DNA of 43,020 bases from contig NZ_PJME01000068.1 of the NCBI RefSeq assembly GCF_002954775.1, positions 1 to 43,020 of the forward strand. The letters run 5' to 3'. The DNA comes from Streptomyces geranii (GTDB lineage Bacteria; Actinomycetota; Actinomycetes; Streptomycetales; Streptomycetaceae). Made by a program: the position numbers and the translations under genes. Under the pieces are notes generated by a model that was not told the origin of the DNA, ran no database searches, and worked only from the letters and a program-made list of their open reading frames with translations. Shown piece after piece: positions 14,671 through 21,550 of this stretch (position 1 is the first letter of the stretch; every line of letters begins with the position of its first letter).

Positions 14671-15651
14671 GTGAGGATCTTCGGCAAGGGGCGGCACCGG
14701 CCCTCCGCCTCATGGCGGCAGGCCACCGACCGCGCGTTCACGCTGATCGGCGACGGGCGGTACGAGGACGCGGGCGCGTTGTTGACACGTGCCGCCGATC
14801 TTGAACCGTGGCTGTCCGAGTCCTGGTTCAACCTCGCCCTGCTGCACAAGTTCCGGCACGACTGGGAGCAGGCGCGGGCGGCCGGTCTGCGTGCCGTCGC
14901 ACTGCTCGACCGGGAGACCGGGGCCCCCGATTGGTGGAACGTGGGCATCGCCGCGACCGCCCTCCAGGACTGGCCGCTGGCCCGCCGGGCCTGGCAGGCG
15001 TACGGGCTGCGGGTGCCCGGGGGCGTCACGGCCGCCGGTGAGCCCACCGGGATGGACCTGGGCAGCGCGGCCGTACGGCTGTCGCCGGAGGGCGAGGCCG
15101 AGGTCGTGTGGGGACGGCGTCTCGACCCCGCGCGGATCGAGGTGCTGTCGATCCCGCTGCCGTCGTCCGGGCGGCGCTGGGGCGAGGTCGTGCTGCACGA
15201 CGGGGTGCCGCACGGCGAGCGGACGACCGCCGCCGGGCACTCGTACCCCGTCTTCGACGAGATCGAGCTGTGGGCGCCGTCGCCCGTGCCCACCTGGGTG
15301 GTGCTGCTGGAGGCCGCCGCCGAGGACGACCGGGACGCGTTGGAGCGGTTGGCGTCCGACGCGGGGTTCGCGGCGGAGGACTGGTCGTCCTCGGTGCGGT
15401 TGCTGTGTCGGATGTGTTCGGAGTCGCGGATGCCGTCCGACGAGGGGGACGGGGAGCATCTTGATCCCCATGATCACAGTGAGCCTGGGCATCCTGGGCC
15501 GTTGGGGCATCGGACGGACGGGCAGCTTTGGGCTCCTGAGCGGGAGTGTGGGATCGCTGCGCCGGCGTCTCTTGTTCGGGGGTTGTTGGACGGGTGGGTC
15601 GCTGACAGTCCTGAGACTCGGGACTGGCGGGATCTCGAAGAGGTCTGTTAG
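14671..15651 (+). CDS. Tetratricopeptide-repeat protein of unknown function
   Basis: The 326-residue protein starts with a basic segment (RIFGKGRHRP). TPR-like helices follow over about residues 15-105, seen as FTLIGDGRYEDAGALLTRAADLEP, WFNLALLHKFRHDWEQA and a third unit ending in WQAYG. The middle (110-220) has strands and tryptophans of unknown fold. The tail has an Asp/His-rich stretch (DPHDHSEPGHPG) that could bind metal. TPRs mediate protein binding; no enzymatic motif is visible. GTG 14671 with GGCGGG upstream is preferred; an ATG at 14569 would add 34 residues and overlap the palindromic operator. It lies after the HD-GYP pair in the same direction. Confidence 0.7.
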   Translation: MRIFGKGRHRPSASWRQATDRAFTLIGDGRYEDAGALLTRAADLEPWLSESWFNLALLHKFRHDWEQARAAGLRAVALLDRETGAPDWWNVGIAATALQDWPLARRAWQAYGLRVPGGVTAAGEPTGMDLGSAAVRLSPEGEAEVVWGRRLDPARIEVLSIPLPSSGRRWGEVVLHDGVPHGERTTAAGHSYPVFDEIELWAPSPVPTWVVLLEAAAEDDRDALERLASDAGFAAEDWSSSVRLLCRMCSESRMPSDEGDGEHLDPHDHSEPGHPGPLGHRTDGQLWAPERECGIAAPASLVRGLLDGWVADSPETRDWRDLEEVC

Positions 15652-15676
15652 GGCCTGTTGCCGGGTGCTGCGTCGT

Positions 15677-15736
15677 CGTGGCTGGTCGCGCAGTTCCCCG
15701 CGCCCCTTCGGGGGCGCCCCTGAAGGGGCGGCCCCT
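15677..15736 (+). repeat. GTGGCTGGTCGCG intergenic repeat, short form
   Basis: GTGGCTGGTCGCGCAGTTCC is followed by CCGCGCCCCTTCGGGGGCGC and a GCCCC-TGAA-GGGGC hairpin. It is the short form of the repeat at 5493 and shares its sequence with 37521. It lies just after the TPR gene, where it probably also serves as a terminator. Confidence 0.7.
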
Positions 15737-15803
15737 GTAAGCCTCGCCCCGTACCCTGTATCCGCAACTCTCCCCCGTTTGTTTGAGGAAGGCATCGTCG
15801 GTC

Positions 15804-16454
15804 ATGGCGCAGCAGGACACCGATCAACAGCACGTGGGCGTGCTTCCCGTGGACGACGAGGGATTCGTCGTCGACACCGAGGACGGGGAGGAGCGGGAGG
15901 CCGCCTGGCGGGAGCGGGGGACCTCGCGGCCCATCACGGTCGTCGGGAACCCGGTGCTGCACAAGGAGTGTCGGGACGTCACCGAGTTCGGTGCGGAGCT
16001 GGAGCAGCTGGTCGCGGACATGTTCGCCAGCCAGCGCACCGCCGAGGGCGTGGGCCTGGCCGCCAACCAGATCGGTGTCGATCTGAAGGTCTTCATCTAC
16101 GACTGCCCCGACGACGAGGGCGCCCGGCACACCGGTGTCATCTGCAACCCGAAGCTCGTCGAGCTGCCCGCCGACCGGCGCCGGCTGGACGACAGCAACG
16201 AGGGCTGCCTCTCCGTACCGACCGCGTACGCGCCGCTCGCCCGGCCCGACTACGCCGAGGTGACCGGGCAGGACGAGCGGGGCAACCCCATCAAGGTGCG
16301 CGGCACCGGCTACTTCGCTCGCTGTTTGCAGCACGAGACCGATCACCTCTACGGGTACCTGTACATCGACCGGCTCTCCAAGCGTGAGCGCAAGGACGCC
16401 CTGCGGCAGATGGCCGAGAACGAGCCCCGCTACCCCGTGGTCGCGAACGACTGA
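15804..16454 (+). CDS. def: Peptide deformylase
   Basis: The 216-residue enzyme removes the N-formyl group from nascent proteins using a metal ion. All three motifs are present: GVGLAANQIG near residue 80, EGCLSVP near 133 (Cys ligand) and QHETDHLYG near 178 (HExxH). An N-terminal extension of about 45 acidic residues precedes the catalytic domain. ATG 15804 is served by GAGGAAGG at 15785-15792; an in-frame upstream start at 15783 would lie on the ribosome site. Streptomyces usually has several deformylases, and this one stands alone with a strong hairpin after it. It lies next to the sesquiterpene operon but is not expected to be part of it. Confidence 0.94.
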   Translation: MAQQDTDQQHVGVLPVDDEGFVVDTEDGEEREAAWRERGTSRPITVVGNPVLHKECRDVTEFGAELEQLVADMFASQRTAEGVGLAANQIGVDLKVFIYDCPDDEGARHTGVICNPKLVELPADRRRLDDSNEGCLSVPTAYAPLARPDYAEVTGQDERGNPIKVRGTGYFARCLQHETDHLYGYLYIDRLSKRERKDALRQMAENEPRYPVVAND

Positions 16455-16503
16455 GCACGTCTGACTACGCCTGGACACCCCTGGGCACTGCTGAGGCATC
16501 CGC

Positions 16504-16537
16504 ACACGAACGGCCCCTGACCAGGGGCCGTTCGTGT
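16504..16537 (+). terminator. Strong hairpin terminator after def
   Basis: ACACGAACGGCCCCT pairs with AGGGGCCGTTCGTGT over 15 perfect base pairs with a GACC tetraloop. No T-run follows, which is common for Streptomyces terminators. It isolates def from the terpene operon. The remaining 237 bp to 16774 hold a TAATCT box (16622-16627), probably part of the eizS promoter, and otherwise no gene. Confidence 0.85.
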
Positions 16538-16774
16538 CTCGCTCATGCGTGCGTCGCACGTTCGATCGGAAACCGGACTCAAGTGCGCTTCCAGTGATCC
16601 AAAATCGGTCAAGGGGCAGGCTAATCTCAGCAACTTGGGGTAGTGAAGGAAGCAAATCCGTTCCCAGAACGGTCAGTTGTAGTGCTGAATGGGAAGTGCG
16701 GGGATACGCAACGGCGCACGCCCGGCACAGCGGGAGGGGTGTTGCGCCAACTGGCGGCTGAGAGGGGTTTGTTC

Positions 16775-17860
16775 GTGCCTGCTTTCCCACACAGCACCTC
16801 ACCGGCGACACCAGCGGTAGCGATCCCACCATCACTGGCCTTACCGGTGATCGAGGCGGCGTTTCCCCGGCAACTGCATCCGTATTGGCCCCTGCTTCAG
16901 GAGAGGACCAGGGGCTGGCTGCTGGAAAAACGCCTCATGCCTGCGGACAAGGTCGCAGAATATGCCGACGGCCTTTGCTATACCGACCTGATGGCGGGGT
17001 ACTACCTCGGCGCCCCGGACGACGTACTCCAGGCGATAGCGGACTTCAGTGCCTGGTTCTTCGTCTGGGACGACCGGCACGACCGTGACATCGTGCACGG
17101 CCGGCCCGCCGCCTGGCGGCAGTTGAAGGGCCGGCTGCATGCCGCGCTGGACGCACCCGGGCAGTATCTGTACCACCGGGACCCGCTGGTCGCGGGGTTC
17201 GCGGACAGTGTGCTGCGGCTCTACTCGTTCCTCGGCCGGAAGTGGAACGCCCGCTTCGCGCGGCATTTCCACGCGGTCGTGGAGGCGTACGACCGCGAAT
17301 TCCGCAACCGTACAAACGGAACCGTGCCGAAGGTCGAGGAATACCTCGAACTGCGGCGGCTCACTTTCGCGCACTGGATCTGGACCGATCTTCTGGAGCC
17401 GAGTGCCGGATGCGAACTACCGGCCGCGGTGCGGAAAAACTCCGCATTCCATCGGGCGGCTCTGCTGAGCCAGGAATTCGCCGCCTGGTACAACGACCTC
17501 TGCTCACTTCCGAAGGAAATCGCGGGCGACGAGGTCCACAATCTCGGGATCAGTCTCATCCGGCATCGTGGACTGACTCTCGAAGAAGCCGTCGCGGACA
17601 TCAGGGGGCGGGTCGAGGAGGCGATCGCCGAATTCCTCCTGGCGGAGAAGGAAGCGCGCAGGTTCGCCGAATCGCTGGACGACGGCAGCGCCCGCGGAAA
17701 GGAGCTGGGCACCGCTGTGAATGCCTGTCTCGACAATATGCGGAACTGGTTCAGTTCCGTCTACTGGTTCCACCACGAGTCCGGCCGCTACATGGTCGAC
17801 AACTGGGACGACCGCTCCACACCCCCGTACGTCAACAACGAAGCGGCAGGTGAGAAATGA
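16775..17860 (+). CDS. eizS: Epi-isozizaene synthase
   Basis: The 361-residue class I sesquiterpene cyclase converts farnesyl diphosphate to (+)-epi-isozizaene, the precursor of the antibiotic albaflavenone. The aspartate-rich motif starts at D99 (DDRHD) and the NSE triad lies at N240, S244 and E248 (NDLCSLPKE). Both the numbering and the length equal those of S. coelicolor EizS, and most of the sequence is readily recognised. GTG 16775 is chosen on this length match, with AGAGGGG 7 nt upstream; an open frame to 16643 has no support. It overlaps the P450 gene by ATGA, forming a two-gene operon. Confidence 0.96.
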   Translation: MPAFPHSTSPATPAVAIPPSLALPVIEAAFPRQLHPYWPLLQERTRGWLLEKRLMPADKVAEYADGLCYTDLMAGYYLGAPDDVLQAIADFSAWFFVWDDRHDRDIVHGRPAAWRQLKGRLHAALDAPGQYLYHRDPLVAGFADSVLRLYSFLGRKWNARFARHFHAVVEAYDREFRNRTNGTVPKVEEYLELRRLTFAHWIWTDLLEPSAGCELPAAVRKNSAFHRAALLSQEFAAWYNDLCSLPKEIAGDEVHNLGISLIRHRGLTLEEAVADIRGRVEEAIAEFLLAEKEARRFAESLDDGSARGKELGTAVNACLDNMRNWFSSVYWFHHESGRYMVDNWDDRSTPPYVNNEAAGEK

Positions 17861-19218
17861 CCGTCGAATCAGTGCGTCCCGCGTCTCCTCCCGTGAGCGA
17901 GCCGCCCTTCGCGGGCGGCGGCGTCCCGCTCCTCGGCCACGGCCCCCGGCTGGTCCGCGACCCGCTGGGCTTCTTCGCCGGACTCCGCGACCACGGCGAC
18001 GTCGTCCGGCTGAGGCTCGGCCCCAAGACGGTGTACGCGGCCACCTCGCCGGAGCTGGTCGGCGAACTCGCGCTCAACCCGGCCTACATCATCGGCGGCC
18101 CGCTCTGGGAGTCCCTCGAAGGACTGCTCGGCAAGCAGGGCGTGGCCACCGCCAACGGGCCCACCCACCGGCGCCAACGGCGCACCATCCAGCCCGCGTT
18201 CCGGCTGGACGTGCTCCCCGAGTACGGGCCGATCATGGAGGAGGAGGCACAGGCGTTCGCCCGGCGCAGGCAGCCCGGCGAGATCGTCGACTGCACCTCG
18301 GAGGCGTTCCGCACGGCCGTGCGCATAGCGGCCCGCTGTCTGCTGCGCGGCGACTACATGGACGAGCGCGCCGAGCGGCTGTGCGCCGCGCTCGCCACGG
18401 TGTTCCTCGGGATGTACCGGCGCATGGTGATCCCGGCGGGACCGCTCTACCGGCTGCCGCTGCCGGCCAACCTCAAATTCAACCGGGCACTGGCCGATAT
18501 GCATCTCGTCGTCGACGAGATCGTGGCCGAGCGCCGGGCATCCGGTCAAAAACCGGACGATTTGCTGACGGCGTTGCTGTCGGCGAAGGACGGGAATGGC
18601 GACCCCATAGGCGAACAGGAGATCCACGATCAGGTCGTCGCCATTGTCACCCCGGGTGCCGAAACCGTCGCATCCACGATCATGTCGTTGCTCCAGGTCC
18701 TCGCCGAACAGCCGGACCACGCGGACAAGGTGGCCGAGGAGGCCGAATCGGTCGGGGGCGACCGCCCGGTCGCATTCGCGGACGTCCGCAAGCTGACGCA
18801 CACGAACAATGTCGTCGTCGAGACGATGCGTTTGCAGCCGCCCGTATGGATATTGACCCGGCGGGCGGTGGCCGAGACCGAGCTGGGCGGCTATCGGATT
18901 CCGGCCGGTGCCGATCTCGTGTACAGCCCGTACGCCATCCAGCGCGACCCGCGTTCGTACGAGCGGAACACCGAGTTCGATCCCGACCGCTGGCTTCCGG
19001 AACGCACCAGGGACCTGCCCAAGTACGCGATGACCCCGTTCGGCGTGGGCAACCGCAAGTGTCCGAGCGACCACTTCTCGATGGCCATGCTCACCATTCT
19101 CACGGCCGAGGTCGCAAGGAAGTGGCGATTCGAACGAATGCCCGGTTCACGGGACGCGCTCCGCGTGGGAATCACCCTGCATCCGGACAAGATGCTGCTG
19201 CGGGCGACACCCCGCTGA
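17857..19218 (+). CDS. cyp170A1: Albaflavenone synthase, cytochrome P450 CYP170A-type
   Basis: The 453-residue P450 should oxidise epi-isozizaene at C5 twice to give albaflavenone. It shows the I-helix GAET (267-270), ETMR (ExxR, 322-325) and the heme loop FGVGNRKCPSDHF with Cys402. The usual glycine two residues after the cysteine is serine, as in S. coelicolor CYP170A1. CYP170A1 was reported to have a second, moonlighting farnesene synthase site in a helical bundle of the P450. Candidate acidic motifs here are DEIVAER near 220 and PDDLLT at 233-238, but their activity cannot be judged. It is translationally coupled to eizS and needs ferredoxin partners encoded elsewhere. Confidence 0.95.
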   Translation: MTVESVRPASPPVSEPPFAGGGVPLLGHGPRLVRDPLGFFAGLRDHGDVVRLRLGPKTVYAATSPELVGELALNPAYIIGGPLWESLEGLLGKQGVATANGPTHRRQRRTIQPAFRLDVLPEYGPIMEEEAQAFARRRQPGEIVDCTSEAFRTAVRIAARCLLRGDYMDERAERLCAALATVFLGMYRRMVIPAGPLYRLPLPANLKFNRALADMHLVVDEIVAERRASGQKPDDLLTALLSAKDGNGDPIGEQEIHDQVVAIVTPGAETVASTIMSLLQVLAEQPDHADKVAEEAESVGGDRPVAFADVRKLTHTNNVVVETMRLQPPVWILTRRAVAETELGGYRIPAGADLVYSPYAIQRDPRSYERNTEFDPDRWLPERTRDLPKYAMTPFGVGNRKCPSDHFSMAMLTILTAEVARKWRFERMPGSRDALRVGITLHPDKMLLRATPR

Positions 19219-19248
19219 AGGGGCGCGAGCGGCGCGGCCGACGTGCGC

Positions 19249-20211
19249 TCAGGCGGCCTCAGGGCCCTTGAACGTACGCCGGTACGCCTGCGGGGTCGTC
19301 CCCAGCGACCGTACGAACTGATGGCGCAGCGCCGCCGCGTTGCCGAAGCCGGTGCGCCAGGCGATCGTGTCCATCGTCTCGTCCGTCGCCTCCAGCAACT
19401 GCTGGGCCAGCAGGACGCGTTGCCGCAGTATCCAGCGGTAGGGCGTGGTGCCGGTCTCCTGCTGGAAGCGGCGGGCGAAGGTACGCGGCGACATGTGCGC
19501 GCGCTCGGCGAGCTGCTCGACGGTCACCTCCTCGTCGAGGTGGCGCTCCATCCACACCAGCACCTCCCCGACGGTGTCGCACCGCGACCGGGGCAGGGGC
19601 CGCTCGATGTACTGGGCCTGTCCGCCGTCCCGGTGCGGCGGTACGACCATCCGGCGGGCGATCGCGTTGGCGACCTCGGGCCCGTGCTCCTCCCGTACGA
19701 GGTGGAGGCAGGCGTCGATCCCGGCGGCCGTACCGGCGGAGGTGATCACCGGTCCCGCGTCGACGTACAGCACGTCAGGCTCGACCTTGACCTGGGGATA
19801 GCGCCGGGCCAGCTCGTCCGCGTGCCGCCAGTGCACCGCGCACCGCCGGCCGTCCAGCAGGCCCGCGGCGGCCAGCACGAAGACCCCGGAGCAGACGCTG
19901 AGCACCCGGGCCCCGCGGTCGACGGCACGGCACAGCGCGTCCAGCAGCTCCGGCGGATACTCCCGGGCGGCGTAGGTCTGCCCGGCCGGTACGGCGATCA
20001 GATCGGCGCTCTCCAGCCGTTCGAGGCCGTGTTCCAGCCGGACGGAGAAGCCCGCGTGGGTGTTCAGCGTCGGGCCCTCGGCCGAGGCGACCGCGAAGTC
20101 GTACACCGGCAGGCCCTCGTCGCTGCGGTCGAGGCCGAAGACCTCGCACACGACGCCGAGTTCGAAGGGATGCACGCCGTCGAGCAGGACGACGGCCACG
20201 TTTTCCAGCAT
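19249..20211 (-). CDS. nrdS: AraC-type regulator with DJ-1/PfpI domain, NrdS-like
   Basis: The 320-residue regulator joins an N-terminal DJ-1/PfpI amidotransferase-like domain (VAVVLLDGVHPFELGVV at the start, SVCSGVFVLAAAGLL in the middle) to a C-terminal AraC DNA-binding domain (two HTH units from about residue 225; TVEQLAERAHMSPRTFARRF and ATDETMDTIAWRTGFGNAAA). In S. coelicolor the third gene of the class Ia RNR operon, nrdS, encodes an AraC-like protein, and position and family fit. Its exact role is not established. Start ATG 20211 opens directly on the domain; in-frame starts at 20232 and 20268 are also possible. Inverted repeats upstream may be its own operator. Confidence 0.8.
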   Translation of the reverse strand: MLENVAVVLLDGVHPFELGVVCEVFGLDRSDEGLPVYDFAVASAEGPTLNTHAGFSVRLEHGLERLESADLIAVPAGQTYAAREYPPELLDALCRAVDRGARVLSVCSGVFVLAAAGLLDGRRCAVHWRHADELARRYPQVKVEPDVLYVDAGPVITSAGTAAGIDACLHLVREEHGPEVANAIARRMVVPPHRDGGQAQYIERPLPRSRCDTVGEVLVWMERHLDEEVTVEQLAERAHMSPRTFARRFQQETGTTPYRWILRQRVLLAQQLLEATDETMDTIAWRTGFGNAAALRHQFVRSLGTTPQAYRRTFKGPEAA

Positions 20212-20212
20212 G

Positions 20213-20270
20213 CTGCCAGTGTGCCTCGGCATTGGCAGGAAATCGAGGGTGTGCGGCAGTCCTGCCACTG
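20213..20270. promoter_or_regulatory. Cluster of CTGCCA/TGGCAG motifs upstream of nrdS
   Basis: CTGCCAGTG (20213-20221), TTGGCAG (20232-20238), GGCAG (20255-20259) and CTGCCACTG (20262-20270) occur in 58 bp. They form two inverted pairs, including GGCAGTCCTGCC. The cluster lies immediately before nrdS and about 30 bp before the opposing small gene. It is a plausible operator for the AraC-type protein or for a shared divergent promoter. Confidence 0.4.
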
Positions 20271-20298
20271 ACGGTCAGGAGCATCCGGCGCGAGACTG

Positions 20299-20517
20299 AT
20301 GTCCATGAACACAGGAACGGACAACCTCGTCGGAATACTCCTCGTCGCCGCGGTCTTCGTGGCCCTCGCCCTCCCGTCCCTGCTCGGCCTCGCGCACGAC
20401 CTGCGCGTCGACCGTCAGCTCCGCAGGGCCCAGCAGGACCGGCGTGCCCAGGACGCGGAGCGCGCGGCCCGGGTCCGCCCGGCCATGACCGCCCAGGACG
20501 TGACCCGGGCGGCGTGA
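20299..20517 (+). CDS. Small single-pass membrane protein, unknown
   Basis: The 72-residue protein has one clear membrane helix (residues about 10-31, NLVGILLVAAVFVALALPSLL) followed by a strongly charged helix rich in Arg, Asp and Gln (DLRVDRQLRRAQQDRRAQD). Codon third positions are almost all G or C, as in real genes here. It lies on the opposite strand between nrdB and nrdS, so it is antisense to the presumed nrdABS message. The start could be ATG 20299 or 20305; AGGAG at 20277-20281 is rather far upstream. It is unrelated to any family I recognise. Confidence 0.6.
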   Translation: MSMNTGTDNLVGILLVAAVFVALALPSLLGLAHDLRVDRQLRRAQQDRRAQDAERAARVRPAMTAQDVTRAA

Positions 20518-20536
20518 CCCCCACCGGCGGCCGGTG

Positions 20537-21550
20537 TCAGAACTCGTCGTCGAACGACACCGAGCCCTCCACCGCCACCTGGTACGCCGACGGGCGGCGC
20601 TCGAAGAAGTTGGTCAGCTCCTGGACCCCTTGCAGCTCCATGAAGGAGAAGGGGTTCTCGGAGCCGTACACCGGGGCGAAGCCCAGCCGGGCCAGCCGCT
20701 GGTCGGCGACGCACTCCAGGTACTGCCGCATCGACTCGGTGTTCATGCCCGGCAGACCCTCACCGCACAGGTCGCGGCCGAACTGCAGCTCGGCCTCGAC
20801 CGCCTCCCGCATCATGTCGGTCACCTCCTGCTGGAGCCGGTCGTCGAACAGCTCCGGCTCCTCCTTGCGGACGGTGTCGACGACCTCGAACGCGAAGCTC
20901 ATGTGCATGGTCTCGTCGCGGAACACCCAGTTGGTGCCGGTGGCCAGACCGTGCAGCAGACCGCGGCTGCGGAACCAGTAGACGTACGCGAAGGCACCGT
21001 AGAAGAACAAGCCTTCGATGCACGCGGCGAAGCAGATCAGGTTGAGCAGGAAGCGGCGGCGGTCGGCCTGGGTCTGCAGGCTCTCCAGCTTCTCGACCTC
21101 GTTGATCCACCTGAAGCAGAACTCGGCCTTCTCGCGGATGGACGGGATGTTCTCCACCGCGTCGAAGGCGGCGGCCCGGTCCTCCGGGTCGGGGAGATAG
21201 GTGTCGAGCAGCGTCAGATAGAACTGGACGTGCACGGCCTCCTCGAACAGCTGCCGCGACAGATACAGCCGCGCCTCCGGCGAGTTGATGTGCTTGTAGA
21301 GCGTCAGCACCAGGTTGTTGGCCACGATCGAGTCGCCCGTCGCGAAGAACGCGACCAGTCGGCCGATCATGTGCTGCTCGCCCTCGGAGAGCTTCGCCAG
21401 GTCGGCGACGTCCGAGTGGAGGTCGACCTCCTCGACGGTCCAGGTGTTCTTGATCGCGTCCCGGTAGCGCTCGTAGAAGTCCGGGTAGCGCATGGGGCGG
21501 AGGGTCAGCTCGAAGCCCGGGTCGAGCAGGTTCTTGGCTTCGCTGGTCAT
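20537..21550 (-). CDS. nrdB: Class Ia ribonucleotide reductase, small subunit
   Basis: The 337-residue subunit carries the diiron-tyrosyl radical cofactor. Ligands are visible: D in ATGDSIV near residue 71, E and H in EEAVHVQFY near 102-109 (radical Tyr109 three residues after His), E in EGLFFYG near 178, and E and H in ETMHMSF near 212-215. The acidic tail SVSFDDEF is the part that docks to the large subunit. Its ATG overlaps the nrdA stop by one base (TAATG), so the two subunits are translationally coupled. It is transcribed in the nrdABS operon under the B12 riboswitch and NrdR-like boxes upstream of nrdA. Confidence 0.96.
   Translation of the reverse strand: MTSEAKNLLDPGFELTLRPMRYPDFYERYRDAIKNTWTVEEVDLHSDVADLAKLSEGEQHMIGRLVAFFATGDSIVANNLVLTLYKHINSPEARLYLSRQLFEEAVHVQFYLTLLDTYLPDPEDRAAAFDAVENIPSIREKAEFCFRWINEVEKLESLQTQADRRRFLLNLICFAACIEGLFFYGAFAYVYWFRSRGLLHGLATGTNWVFRDETMHMSFAFEVVDTVRKEEPELFDDRLQQEVTDMMREAVEAELQFGRDLCGEGLPGMNTESMRQYLECVADQRLARLGFAPVYGSENPFSFMELQGVQELTNFFERRPSAYQVAVEGSVSFDDEF

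Noticed and set aside
16643..16774. 44-codon N-terminal extension of epi-isozizaene synthase
   Set aside because: GTG 16775 reproduces the 361-residue length and active-site numbering of known EizS and has the better ribosome site.
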